Positions 26,044 to 33,764 of a stretch of DNA of 64,000 nucleotides are shown here, piece by piece; position 1 is the first letter of the stretch, and every line of letters begins with the position of its first letter. Below the pieces are notes generated by a model. The model did not search any database. It was not told where the DNA came from and saw nothing but the letters and a program-made list of their open reading frames with translations. Source of the DNA: a virus. The stretch lies in the IMG/VR virus record IMGVR_UViG_3300013131_000038, positions 1 through 64,000 of that record. One strand, given 5' to 3'. The position numbers were made by a program, and so were the translations under genes.

Positions 26044-26519
26044 TAGATTGGAATTTCTTCGTCGTTAGACTCTTCCTGCTGACGTGGAGCGGGCTTTGCC
26101 TTTTGATAAGTTGGCTTGGCTGGAGCCGAGGAAAACTTATTCGTGTTGGCAGCGGGTCGCGCCGCAGGGCGTGCAGCTTGAGCAACGTCTTCTTCGCCTT
26201 GAGCCTCGTCCTTACGCTTGCTTCCGATGAAGCTGACACGCTCGGCAACAACGAGAATCTTCGAACGCTTCTCGCCGTTCTTTTCCCAAGTGTCTTGCTT
26301 GAGACGACCAGTTACTGCAACTGCACTACCCTTCTTGACATAGTTCGTGACGAAGTCCGCTTGCTTTTCCCAAGCATCGACATCGATATAAACCGTTTCC
26401 TTGTCGTTGATTGGATTGTTAATGGCGAGGCGAATCGTCGCGATGGCCTTTCCTGTCAAAGTCGATCTCGCTTCTGGGTCCGAGACGACGTTTCCTGCTA
26501 GTACTACTACATTAATCAT
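26043..26519 (-). CDS. ssb: Single-stranded DNA-binding protein
   Basis: The 158-residue protein has a bacterial-type SSB OB-fold from residue 1 to about 105: INVVVLAGNVVSDPEARST, ATIRLAINNP, TVYIDVDAWEKQADFVTNYVKKGSAVAVTGRLKQDTW and ILVVAERVSFIG. A long low-complexity tail rich in Ala, Pro, Lys and Gln follows, ending ESNDEEIPI. This acidic-hydrophobic tip resembles the DDDIPF tail through which SSBs recruit partner proteins. It would coat ssDNA during replication and recombination with the DnaB, primase and RecA-like proteins encoded from 36353. It overlaps the sigma factor gene upstream by 8 bases. Confidence 0.93.
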   Translation of the reverse strand: MINVVVLAGNVVSDPEARSTLTGKAIATIRLAINNPINDKETVYIDVDAWEKQADFVTNYVKKGSAVAVTGRLKQDTWEKNGEKRSKILVVAERVSFIGSKRKDEAQGEEDVAQAARPAARPAANTNKFSSAPAKPTYQKAKPAPRQQEESNDEEIPI

Positions 26520-27093
26520 GATGTTTTTGATAGTTTTTTTTCAGAGTTTTGAATGCTGAATTGTGGATATTGATACATCCTTGAATCGATAAGTCAAGTT
26601 CTTTTGCGATTTTTCTCCAAGGCGTGGGCTTTTTCTTGCCGTTTAAATAACGTAACCGAAAAATCTTTTCGATACGTTTGTCGTCAAAACACGCGAGTTC
26701 TTTAAAAATTTCTTTTAAAACTTTTTGGTCAGATGTTTCCGTGTTCTCGGAAGTTTCAAACGCGCAGTCGAAACCGTCTTCCATTGGAAGGTGCCGCTTC
26801 TTGTTCGAAGAGTTCAAACACAACCAACGAGTATGGTTTCCAAGGTAAGTTGAGAATTTGATGTTACGTTTCTCGTCGAACGATTTGACTGCGTCAAAAA
26901 TATGAGACTCGCGCCCATTGATAAGATCGTGAAAATTATCGATAGAAGTTTCTCTCGGGGCATAATTGTGGACCATCTGCAAGTAGATGCCCGAATGGCG
27001 ATTTACAATCTCTTTAAAACAAAGACTGTCGCCGTTGTGACGGACCTCCTCGATCAAATCGAGGTCGTTCATTTGTTCGGGCATCAACTTCAT
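26512..27093 (-). CDS. RNA polymerase sigma factor, sigma-70 family
   Basis: The 193-residue protein has a region-2-like segment (FKEIVNRHSGIYLQMVHNY, then HIFDAVKSFDEKRNIKFSTYLGNHTRWLCLN) with the aromatic -10-melting pattern 'F.TY...+.W'. It also has a region-4-like helix-turn-helix near the C-terminus (WRKIAKELDLSIQGCINIHNSAFKTLKKN). Size and shape resemble phage late sigma factors such as T4 gp55. It should redirect host RNA polymerase, plausibly to the TGTAAA-containing sites. The ATG at 27093 overlaps the dUTPase stop (ATGA), although ATG 27069 is also in frame. It overlaps ssb downstream by 8 bases. Confidence 0.75.
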   Translation of the reverse strand: MKLMPEQMNDLDLIEEVRHNGDSLCFKEIVNRHSGIYLQMVHNYAPRETSIDNFHDLINGRESHIFDAVKSFDEKRNIKFSTYLGNHTRWLCLNSSNKKRHLPMEDGFDCAFETSENTETSDQKVLKEIFKELACFDDKRIEKIFRLRYLNGKKKPTPWRKIAKELDLSIQGCINIHNSAFKTLKKNYQKHHD

Positions 27094-27605
27094 GCGCCTG
27101 TGCTACCGAAGCCCGCCTTTCCGCGAAGAGACTCATCGAGACTTTCGGCTACAAAAAGTTTGGGTTTTACCGCTGGCATAAACACAAGCTGACCAATCTT
27201 GTCGCCCATTTTGTAAATCTTATCGAACTCTGGAACAGTCTTGCCGAAGTACCTAAAGCGCAGTTTAATCGAACCTCTGTAACCGCTGTCGATTACCCCC
27301 ACAGAGTTCGTCAAGGCTAGCTGATAATTGCTGATGCTCGACCTCGGGAAAACAAGAGAGAAACAATTAGTTGGAGGTTGGATTACAACGCCCGTATCGT
27401 ACTCGATGTACATGGGCTTTAAGCTCTTCGATTTTCTATCGTAAATCAGATGAGGAATCGTTGAGGCTACGAGATCCCAACCAACATCGCCTTCTGCTGG
27501 GGCGATCAGGTTGTTTTCAAAGCCATTTTTGAGAACTTTGAACGCTGGAGACGGGTAAGAATTTTGCTTTCCTGCTTGCTTCGAAACGTAGAGATTTTCT
27601 TCCAT
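27090..27605 (-). CDS. dut: dUTP diphosphatase (dUTPase)
   Basis: All five trimeric dUTPase motifs can be seen in order: AEGDVGWDLVA (1), PRSSISN (2), GVIDSGYRGSIKL (3, with the catalytic Asp and Tyr), GDKIGQLVFMP (4) and RGKAGFGSTG (5, the flexible C-terminal arm). It hydrolyses dUTP to dUMP, keeping uracil out of DNA and feeding ThyX (34914). The N-terminus is longer than usual. The frame is open to GTG 27653, with ATGs at 27626 and 27605. I chose 27605 because a promoter-like TTGACA...TACTCT lies at 27641-27612. It is first in the minus-strand operon dut-sigma-ssb-GT. Confidence 0.9.
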   Translation of the reverse strand: MEENLYVSKQAGKQNSYPSPAFKVLKNGFENNLIAPAEGDVGWDLVASTIPHLIYDRKSKSLKPMYIEYDTGVVIQPPTNCFSLVFPRSSISNYQLALTNSVGVIDSGYRGSIKLRFRYFGKTVPEFDKIYKMGDKIGQLVFMPAVKPKLFVAESLDESLRGKAGFGSTGA

Positions 27606-27611
27606 GACCGC

Positions 27612-27641
27612 AGAGTAGATCAACATAATCGAACTTGTCAA
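27612..27641 (-). promoter_or_regulatory. Sigma-70-like promoter for the dut operon
   Basis: On the minus strand, TTGACA (27641-27636) and TACTCT (27617-27612) are separated by 18 bases. The -35 is a perfect consensus. Transcription would begin close to the ATG at 27605, giving a very short leader. TTGACA is also found at 35990, 41745 and 45646 upstream of other early-type genes. Confidence 0.5.
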
Positions 27642-27670
27642 TGGTTTTTCCACAAGGTCACGCGAAGCGT

Positions 27671-27696
27671 AATTTAAAACCGATAGGTTTTAAATT
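27671..27696. repeat. 11-bp perfect inverted repeat in the divergent control region
   Basis: AATTTAAAACC (27671-27681) and GGTTTTAAATT (27686-27696) form a perfect 11-bp inverted repeat around GATA. It lies in the gap between the divergent dut and holin operons, next to the polypurine tract. It could be an operator, or part of a replication origin. It is not followed by a T tract, so a terminator is unlikely. Confidence 0.7.
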
Positions 27697-27807
27697 TAAG
27701 GATAGGGATAGGGTGAGCGGAGCGGTTGGGGGATAATAGGGGGGAGAGTCCGAGAGGGGGGAAAGAAGGGGGAAGGAGAGGAGAGAGGGAAAGGGAAAGG
27801 AAGGGGG
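27697..27807 (+). other. G-rich polypurine tract in the 27654-27863 intergenic region
   Basis: The + strand is almost all purine here, and 27752-27807 is 56 purines without a break. It has G runs of 3-6 (for example 27727-27732, 27739-27744, 27755-27761, 27768-27772, 27787-27789, 27793-27795 and 27803-27807). It can form G-quadruplex or triplex structures. It is strikingly different in base composition from the rest of the window and contains no convincing gene, although a frame is technically open through it. The rest of this gap (27808-27863) is T-rich and has a TGTAAAAATT element at 27851. Confidence 0.85.
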
Positions 27808-27863
27808 TTTTTCTGCCGAACAAAATTCTATTTGTTTTTTGCATTTTTCGTGTAAAAATTAGT

Positions 27864-28184
27864 ATGTCTGATGACAAAGATCTTCTAAAACTTTTCCTCG
27901 AAAGCGGATGGATGGTATCGATAATCGGAGCCGCAGGAATGATCGCCAGACTAGTTTCAAACCCGCTCAAAAAGGCCAATTGCATGGACTATTTCCGCAA
28001 GATCTTTGTTGCCTCGGTTACTTCAACAATTGCTTGGTTTATCGTTGAGCAGATTGAGATTAGCTCGATCACGAAAGCCATAACTTATGGCGTGGTTGGC
28101 GTCGTAAGTCCAGAGATCATCGATGCCTTGATTAATCTTGCGAAGGGCGTTTCAAAAGATCCGATCAAAATCATCAAAAAGTAA
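27864..28184 (+). CDS. Holin candidate (three membrane segments)
   Basis: The 106-residue protein has three hydrophobic stretches, around residues 15-33 (GWMVSIIGAAGMIARLV), 48-62 (IFVASVTSTIAWFIV) and 72-92 (ITYGVVGVVSPEIIDALI), and a basic C-terminus (KDPIKIIKK). The gene size, the Gly-rich first segment and the pattern match small phage holins of the P2/LydA-like type. It would form lesions in the inner membrane at lysis. The frame is open upstream through the polypurine tract to 27726, but translation of that tract yields low-complexity Arg/Glu/Gly, so ATG 27864 is preferred. It overlaps the next gene by one base. Confidence 0.6.
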   Translation: MSDDKDLLKLFLESGWMVSIIGAAGMIARLVSNPLKKANCMDYFRKIFVASVTSTIAWFIVEQIEISSITKAITYGVVGVVSPEIIDALINLAKGVSKDPIKIIKK

Positions 28185-28822
28185 TGTCTCCAAAGATTAA
28201 AATACTATTACTTGGACTTATAGGTTTGGTATTTTCAGCATACGGTTACGTTCTGTCGGAAAGAACCGTCGAAAACTTCCAAAAATCGGAGCAATGTTTC
28301 AAAAATGTAACATACCAACTCAGTCCGATGTTCGACGCACACACATTGCTGATCGTTGACTCTCACGTTAAAACTGCCCACGGACTAATGTCGTTCGAGG
28401 ATTTTTGCAAAAACATGGAAGCGGCAGAAACTACGATCAAAAAAACTTTAAAGAGCTATGAGAAAAATCTCGACTCAGAGACTGAAAAAGAAATGTTTTT
28501 AAGTCTTGAGCAACGTTGCGAAGAGACATTCGATTATGTCAAAAATGTGAAGAAAATTTGCCAAGAAAAGAGCAAAGAAAAGATCGAGGAGCTTATTTCG
28601 AACGGCGAACTTTACAAAAATACGGACCCGACATTAGATCTTATTAATGAGGCACTAGAAAAGGAACTTTTACTATCATCCGATTACAATTCTCGCTCGA
28701 TCAAATCGCTCAAAAACTTCGAGAAGTTTATAACGATGTTTATGGGTTTTTCAATCGTTTTGTCGGCAGCGGCATTCTTCCCTATAAAAGCCGAGAAAAA
28801 GATCAAAAGACGTGTAAAATAA
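28184..28822 (+). CDS. Two-TM protein with helical periplasmic domain, possible lysis regulator
   Basis: The 212-residue protein has an N-terminal membrane segment (ILLLGLIGLVFSAYGYVL, residues 7-24), a long charged helical domain with three cysteines (about 38, 116 and 127), a second membrane segment near 182-200 (ITMFMGFSIVLSAAAFF) and a basic tail. This resembles a four-helix-bundle sensor between two membrane segments. Translationally coupled to the holin candidate, it could be an antiholin that senses outside events or a spanin-like protein, but the sequence gives no proof. I do not recognise the family. Confidence 0.5.
   Translation: MSPKIKILLLGLIGLVFSAYGYVLSERTVENFQKSEQCFKNVTYQLSPMFDAHTLLIVDSHVKTAHGLMSFEDFCKNMEAAETTIKKTLKSYEKNLDSETEKEMFLSLEQRCEETFDYVKNVKKICQEKSKEKIEELISNGELYKNTDPTLDLINEALEKELLLSSDYNSRSIKSLKNFEKFITMFMGFSIVLSAAAFFPIKAEKKIKRRVK
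28813..28821 (+). promoter_or_regulatory. TGTAAAATA element
   Basis: TGTAAAATA followed by ACTTATATG leads into the start at 28828. A near-identical layout, TGTAAATATACTTATATG, occurs at 49342-49359. It overlaps the end of the preceding gene. The late-promoter interpretation is inferred. Confidence 0.35.
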
Positions 28823-28827
28823 CTTAT

Positions 28828-30063
28828 ATGGAACTCGATTTTTCTGAACAAATCTTAGCGAAGAAGCGCCCAGGTCCCAAAAGCTCTGCTCAAACACCAG
28901 CCAAACCAGAAGACAGACTGAAGGGTTCGCCAAAGAACCAGCCTGGCTCCGCTGGCACAAAGCCAGATGCTAAAGAAAAAGCCCAGAAAGCCTTAGAGCG
29001 CAAAGACGAAAAGAAAGTCGTAAAGGCAGCTATCACGTTCAGCGATAAGGTAACAAAAGCTCTGAAGAATAAAGTTCAGCAGCATAACGAAAAACACTCT
29101 CGCAAAGTAACGCTTTCACAGCTTAAGAAAGTATATCGTCGCGGTGCAGGAGCCTTCTCTGCGTCAAGCAGGCCCGGTAAAAGCCGTGGACAGTGGGCAA
29201 TGGCTCGCGTCAATACTTTTCTAAGGATGATGGCTGGCGGCAAAGTTAAGGATGCTTACCGTGCCGCTGATCAAGACATCGCAAAAGCCAGCGATAACAA
29301 CGTCAAAACTCTATCGCAAAAGTCACTGACATCAATCGACTTTGATGAATATGAGTTGGTTATCGCTGCTTCCGATTTAGTAAAGTCGAACGTCTCGCTC
29401 GCAGAAATGGACGAGATGTACGAATCAGAAGACGAAGAAGAGTATAACGAAATGTCAGAGGCCGAAAAGAAAACTCTGAACAAGCCGTTTCGCCTTCCTT
29501 CTGGTTCAAAGAAGAAGTTCGGCGTTTACGTTAAGAACGAGAACGGCAACGTCGTTAAGGTAACGTTTGGCGATCCAAACATGGATATCAAGCGCGACGA
29601 TCCAGAACGCCGCAAGAACTTCCGTGCTCGCCATCAGTGTGACACGAACCCCGGTCCAAAGTGGAAAGCCCGTTACTGGTCATGCAGAATGTGGGAAGCT
29701 GGTAAGTCTGTTACTCAAGTAACCAAAGGATCTTACGCAGAGTACATGATGCAGATGGACGAAGTCTACAGTCAAGAAGACTTGATGAAAGAAAATCCAT
29801 CTTTGAAAGATGTTCCAGAAATGGACGAGAATATGGAGGAGATCAAAGAGTACTCAGAAGAGTCTATCGAGATGTCTATTGGCTCACTTTCGTCTGTTAA
29901 GATGAAGGCCGAAGAACTCGTTATGGCGATCCAGTCCAATCAGAAAATTGCTATTGGCGCAACTGAGCCTTGGGTAGCTTCAAAGATCACACTGATCGAC
30001 GACTACATCAACAGCATCTACAATTACCTCATGTTCTCCGAAAAGGGAGAAAAAGAGGATTAA
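28828..30063 (+). CDS. Conserved phage head-associated protein, function uncertain
   Basis: The 411-residue protein has an N-terminal Lys/Pro-rich linker, then a conserved-looking block (TLSQLKKVYRRGAGAFSASSRPG...WAMARVNTFLRMM), an acidic linker and a second block (PFRLPSGSKKKFGVYVK...GDPNMDIKRDDPERRKNFRARHQCD...KARYWSCRMW). The C-terminal segment is EPWVASKITLIDDYINSIYNYLM. Each block is familiar from proteins of diverse phages, where they occur alone or near capsid and protease genes, so a head or scaffold role is plausible. The two Cys (HQCD, WSCRM) could bind metal. The ATG at 28828 follows a TGTAAAATA element. Confidence 0.5.
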   Translation: MELDFSEQILAKKRPGPKSSAQTPAKPEDRLKGSPKNQPGSAGTKPDAKEKAQKALERKDEKKVVKAAITFSDKVTKALKNKVQQHNEKHSRKVTLSQLKKVYRRGAGAFSASSRPGKSRGQWAMARVNTFLRMMAGGKVKDAYRAADQDIAKASDNNVKTLSQKSLTSIDFDEYELVIAASDLVKSNVSLAEMDEMYESEDEEEYNEMSEAEKKTLNKPFRLPSGSKKKFGVYVKNENGNVVKVTFGDPNMDIKRDDPERRKNFRARHQCDTNPGPKWKARYWSCRMWEAGKSVTQVTKGSYAEYMMQMDEVYSQEDLMKENPSLKDVPEMDENMEEIKEYSEESIEMSIGSLSSVKMKAEELVMAIQSNQKIAIGATEPWVASKITLIDDYINSIYNYLMFSEKGEKED

Positions 30064-30080
30064 TTTTTAGAATATCGCGA

Positions 30081-30107
30081 GTCATACCCTAAAATCTCGG
30101 GTATGAC
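30081..30107 (+). promoter_or_regulatory. 9-bp hairpin that contains the start codon of the guaC-like gene
   Basis: GTCATACCC (30081-30089) pairs perfectly with GGGTATGAC (30099-30107) around a 9-base loop. The ATG (30103-30105) lies inside the right arm. In RNA this would hide the start codon; in DNA it could be a repressor site. No strong ribosome site precedes the ATG. Confidence 0.65.
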
Positions 30108-31104
30108 TTACGATCAAATTGCTCTAGTCCCTCGATATTTTGACGGGTATAGCAGGTCCGACTTGGATGTCGAGACCGAGTTTTTAGGCTATACGTTCAA
30201 GCTTCCGGTAGTTCCGGCGAACATGAGTTCCGTAGTCGGCGTCGATACTTGCCGCTACTTGGCCAACAACGGGTATTTTTACATCATGCATAGGTTCTTG
30301 CATGAAGACGATGGATGGATCAAGTTCGTGCGGACGGCTAATAAAGAAAATTGGCCGATTATTAGCGTTAGCGTCGGAGTTTCAAACGATGAGCTTGCGC
30401 TAATCAAGCGAGTCATTGACGAACAGCTTCGAATCGATTTTGTTACTATCGATATCGCTCATGGTCACTGCGCATTGATGCAGCGAGCAATCGAGTTCAT
30501 CAAGAAGACGATGCCCGATGTTAAGATCATTGCTGGCAACGTTTGCACTTCAGATGGCGCGTTCGATCTTTACAAGTGGGGCGCAGACTGTGTTAAAGTT
30601 GGCATCGCTCAAGGTGGCGCTTGCTCCACTTACGGAAAGACTGGATTCGGACTCGGTATGCCAGAGACGCTAGATACGATCTTTAGCCGAGGTGAGATTT
30701 TTCCGATCATCGCTGATGGTGGAGTCAGAACAAACGGAGATATCGCCAAGGCAATCGCTCTCGCTGGCGAGTCGATGAGATATGCCCATGAAGGCGTTGG
30801 CGCGAAAGATCTAACCTATTATCCTCCAATTTTGGTTATGGCTGGATCTATTTTTGCAGCCTGCACAGATTCTCCAACCTTCGAAAATGAATCGGGCGAA
30901 AAGCTTTATTATGGTTCAGCTTCGAGAACGCAGAAAGGCCACTCGAAGAATGTCGAAGGCTTTGAAGTTTGGATTCCAAATAACGGAATGACGCTCGAAG
31001 AGAAGCTCGAAGAAATCAAACAAGATCTTCAGAGTGCAGTTTCGTATTCTGGCGGGACAAGTCTGGAGTCATTAAAGACAACTCCAAATTCATTTTCTAG
31101 ATAG
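30103..31104 (+). CDS. guaC: GMP reductase/IMP dehydrogenase family protein
   Basis: The 333-residue TIM-barrel protein has VPANMSSVVG near the N-terminus, IAGNVCTSDGA, a catalytic loop VGIAQGGACSTYGKTGFG with the active-site Cys at residue 174, and PIIADGGVRTNGDIAKAIALAG for phosphate binding. The GACST form and the lack of a CBS insertion, together with the length, fit GMP reductase (GuaC, GMP to IMP with NADPH) better than IMP dehydrogenase, which has GSICTT. The normal GACSTR is GACSTY here. It would redirect host GMP into the purine pool. Its ATG lies in a hairpin, and its stop overlaps a GTG start. Confidence 0.78.
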   Translation: MTYDQIALVPRYFDGYSRSDLDVETEFLGYTFKLPVVPANMSSVVGVDTCRYLANNGYFYIMHRFLHEDDGWIKFVRTANKENWPIISVSVGVSNDELALIKRVIDEQLRIDFVTIDIAHGHCALMQRAIEFIKKTMPDVKIIAGNVCTSDGAFDLYKWGADCVKVGIAQGGACSTYGKTGFGLGMPETLDTIFSRGEIFPIIADGGVRTNGDIAKAIALAGESMRYAHEGVGAKDLTYYPPILVMAGSIFAACTDSPTFENESGEKLYYGSASRTQKGHSKNVEGFEVWIPNNGMTLEEKLEEIKQDLQSAVSYSGGTSLESLKTTPNSFSR

Positions 31105-31676
31105 TGAATATAATTCAAATAGGCTGCAATAATTGTGACGATCACGTCTTTGAGTTCGTCTCTCAAAACAAAGATAAAATTACCAACTTTTTGGTGATTG
31201 ACGCTATGCCCAAGTGCGTAGAAATAGCAAAAGATAAATATTTTTTTTTGGGCGAAAAGCTAATTGCAATTAATTGCGCCGTTGGTATCGAAAACAGAAT
31301 CTTACAATTCTTTTATCCAGAAAATGACGAAACATCGCCCCACGCTTCGATACTTAGTTTCCATGTAAAAAATCACAGACACCCAAATCTAAAGTCTTTT
31401 TACGTTCCGTGTTTAAACATAAACAACATCGTCGATATTTTTGACAATGGAGTCGATAGACTTTACGTCGATATGGAAGGTCTTGATGTAGTCACTCTGC
31501 TTTCTTTAGATTACAATAACTGTAAACCCAAGTACATAGAATACGAGTTCTATCATTCAGACGGGTCTTTTTCTAGCGGTAAAAATCATGCACAGCTAGT
31601 CGATCTTTTAAGGAATCACGGATACAGCATAAGGAAATCTAGCGAATATAATGCGGTAGCAGAATATAATTCATGA
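31104..31676 (+). CDS. FkbM-family methyltransferase
   Basis: The 190-residue protein starts with a GTG that overlaps the previous TAG. It contains IIQIGCNNCDDHVF (SAM-binding loop), FLVIDAMPKCVEIAK (motif II with Asp), and a late 'VDRLYVDMEGLDVVTLLSLD' region, the acidic signature typical of FkbM methyltransferases (usually 'lKiDveG.E..vl'). Such enzymes O-methylate sugars. It overlaps the following GT9 gene by 4 bases and begins the second sugar cassette (31104-34690). Substrate unknown. Confidence 0.75.
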   Translation: MNIIQIGCNNCDDHVFEFVSQNKDKITNFLVIDAMPKCVEIAKDKYFFLGEKLIAINCAVGIENRILQFFYPENDETSPHASILSFHVKNHRHPNLKSFYVPCLNINNIVDIFDNGVDRLYVDMEGLDVVTLLSLDYNNCKPKYIEYEFYHSDGSFSSGKNHAQLVDLLRNHGYSIRKSSEYNAVAEYNS

Positions 31677-32374
31677 AATTTGGATCTAAAACTGGAGGAC
31701 TCGGAGATATCCTTCTGCTTACATCTGTTTGTAAATATTTCCCAAACAGGTTCACAATTCAACTGCCCAAAGAAAAGGAGCGGTTCAAGATCCTATTTAC
31801 CGGACTAGCTCAAGTAGAAATCTGTGACCAAAACGAAATTCAGCCACTTCTAGATATTGGAACTGGACATTACGCAACAAGAAAGCTTCGAAACTTTTTT
31901 GGCGAAGCTGCGGACGGAATGAACAATCGACCTCTCGTTCTTCACTCGAATCCAGAAGATGAAAAGTGGGCTTACGAGTTTTTAAAAAAGATTGGCCCAG
32001 CAGCGGTATTTGTCCCGACCTGTTCAAAAGAGTGGGCTGCGGTGCGGAATCTTCCAAAGAAGGCTATCGATTTTTCCATCGATCAAATCAAATCCACTGG
32101 ATCTACGCCAATCGTTTGTCAATCATCGAGCAATAGAATCGAGACATCTGAAATCGAACTAGTCGATTTAGACTTGTCTAAATACATTTCTCTGCTGCGC
32201 CAAACTGGTGGATACTGTGGAGCGAATACTGGCGATGAACATTTAGCCGCCGCAGTTGGCTGCATGACATACGTTTTTCAACCTAGGGACGGCAAAGGCT
32301 TCTTCGCGTCTGAGTGGAACTACGACCACCCCTGTTCAGCTTACTATATTTGGGATGATAACATTACCAGTTGA
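31673..32374 (+). CDS. Short GT9-like glycosyltransferase
   Basis: The 233-residue protein begins with GSKTGGLGDILLLTSV, the classic N-terminal heptosyltransferase GGLGDxL loop, and has VFVPTCSKEWAAVRNLP and a late QTGGYCGANTGDEHLAAAVGC donor-site motif. It is shorter than full GT9 enzymes (about 300-350) but keeps both half-sites. It likely adds a sugar in the same pathway as the adjacent FkbM, Gmd and GT90 proteins. It overlaps the following small gene by 20 bases. Confidence 0.7.
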   Translation: MKFGSKTGGLGDILLLTSVCKYFPNRFTIQLPKEKERFKILFTGLAQVEICDQNEIQPLLDIGTGHYATRKLRNFFGEAADGMNNRPLVLHSNPEDEKWAYEFLKKIGPAAVFVPTCSKEWAAVRNLPKKAIDFSIDQIKSTGSTPIVCQSSSNRIETSEIELVDLDLSKYISLLRQTGGYCGANTGDEHLAAAVGCMTYVFQPRDGKGFFASEWNYDHPCSAYYIWDDNITS

Positions 32375-32699
32375 TGAGGGCTACGCCTACGATTACTTGG
32401 CTATATTGCAAATAAAGGTAAACAAGAATGTTGCAAATAGCGGCAATGCTTTTACGCAATGTTACGATCACATCGTGAATGAAGTGGGGACCGATCTGCA
32501 TTCTCGAATCTGCCGTTCATCAGAGTTCTTTGCTTTAATACAAGCAAACGAAAAGACTTTCGATTGCGTTGAACGCGCTAGATACGGCGAGATTTCAGCT
32601 AAGGAGGTCGATGAAGCAAATATGGGAAGATATCGGTGCAAAGTTAATCTACAAAAGAAATTCTTTCCATTATCTAACGTCACAGAGCAAAAAAGTTGA
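32355..32699 (+). CDS. Small conserved-looking protein, function unknown
   Basis: The 114-residue protein is mixed helical with a Cys/Arg-containing centre (LHSRICRSSEFFALIQANEKTFDCVERAR) and a basic tail. It has no membrane segment or known motif. The start at 32355 lies inside the GT9 gene. It stands before the Gmd gene with a 30-base AT-rich gap. I do not recognise it. Confidence 0.5.
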   Translation: MITLPVDEGYAYDYLAILQIKVNKNVANSGNAFTQCYDHIVNEVGTDLHSRICRSSEFFALIQANEKTFDCVERARYGEISAKEVDEANMGRYRCKVNLQKKFFPLSNVTEQKS

Positions 32700-32729
32700 A
32701 TTAGTTTCTTAAATAAAATCTTCAAAAAA

Positions 32730-33764
32730 ATGAAAAACGTAATTATTACTGGCGTCACGGGTCAGGATGGCAGTTTAATGGTAGACTTTCTTCTCAAGAA
32801 CACGACGTACAATATTTATGGTGCGGTTCGTAGACTCAGCGTTTCGAATCACACGAACATCAGCCATGTAACGAACGAACGTTTCAAGCTGATCGATCTC
32901 GATATCACAGATCCGCAAAGCGTCGAGATTGCAATCGAGAAATACAAACCAGACTATTTCGTCAATTTCGCCGCCAATTCTTTTGTTGGTTCTAGTTGGC
33001 AAATGCCAGCTAACCATATGCACACGAATTGTCTCGCGGTAATGTATCAACTCGAAGCAATTCGAAAGTTCGCGCCCGCTTGCCGCTACTACAACGCTGG
33101 TTCTTCCGAAGAGTTTGGTGATGTTCTTTCTGTTCCTCAGAATGAAACGCATCCACTTCGTCCACGCAGTCCATATGGCGCATCTAAAGCTGCTGCTCGC
33201 CATATCGTAAAAGTTTGGCGCGAGTCATATAATGTTTTCGCAGTTCAAGGCTGGCTATTTAACCACGAAGGAGTTCGCAGGGGCAAGGAGTTTGTTACTC
33301 GAAAAATCACTACTAATGTTGCTCGTCTCCGCAAAGAGCTTCGCGATGGGCAAAAGGTAAATCCGCTCAGTCTTGGAAACTTGAGCGCAAAGCGCGACTG
33401 GAGCGACGCAGAAGACTTTGTAGAGGGTGTTTGGCTTATGCTTAATAACTCGACACCCAAGGAGTACGTTCTTTCCTCAAATGAAACCCACACGGTTCGT
33501 GAGTTTGTAACGTTATCTTTCAAGGCTGCTAATATTGAAGGATACTGGGAAGGTGAGGCTGGATCGCTCGAAGAAAAGTTCATTCACCTTGGAACAAAGC
33601 AGGCACTCGTAGTTGTTGATCCAAAGTTCTTCCGCCCAGCAGAAGTCGAGATCTTGCTCGGTGATTCTACATTTGCCCGCAGAGATCTGAATTGGGTTCC
33701 GCGCATCTCATTCCAGCAGCTTGTCACGAAGATGACAGAGAGCGACTTGAAGAATAATCCATGA
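32730..33764 (+). CDS. gmd: GDP-mannose 4,6-dehydratase
   Basis: The 344-residue short-chain dehydrogenase has the NADP-binding TGVTGQDGS (residues 7-15), ARRLS-like AVRRLSVSN, the catalytic SSEEFG (125-130) with Glu, and the YxxxK pair in SPYGASK (Tyr149, Lys153). The following VFAVQGWLFNHEGVRRGKEFVTRK is characteristic of Gmd. It converts GDP-mannose to GDP-4-keto-6-deoxymannose, precursor of GDP-fucose, GDP-rhamnose and GDP-perosamine. No downstream reductase or aminotransferase is in the window, so a host enzyme would have to finish the sugar. The start lacks a strong ribosome site. Confidence 0.93.
   Translation: MKNVIITGVTGQDGSLMVDFLLKNTTYNIYGAVRRLSVSNHTNISHVTNERFKLIDLDITDPQSVEIAIEKYKPDYFVNFAANSFVGSSWQMPANHMHTNCLAVMYQLEAIRKFAPACRYYNAGSSEEFGDVLSVPQNETHPLRPRSPYGASKAAARHIVKVWRESYNVFAVQGWLFNHEGVRRGKEFVTRKITTNVARLRKELRDGQKVNPLSLGNLSAKRDWSDAEDFVEGVWLMLNNSTPKEYVLSSNETHTVREFVTLSFKAANIEGYWEGEAGSLEEKFIHLGTKQALVVVDPKFFRPAEVEILLGDSTFARRDLNWVPRISFQQLVTKMTESDLKNNP

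Noticed and set aside
27726-27863. Upstream in-frame extension of the holin gene through the polypurine tract
   Set aside because: Its translation is low-complexity Arg/Glu/Gly, and the ATG at 27864 gives a normal holin-sized protein; the tract is better explained as non-coding.
30103-31104. Z-genome (2-aminoadenine) pathway suggested by the GMP reductase-like gene
   Set aside because: No PurZ, MazZ or DatZ homolog is present in the window, so there is no support for this modified base.
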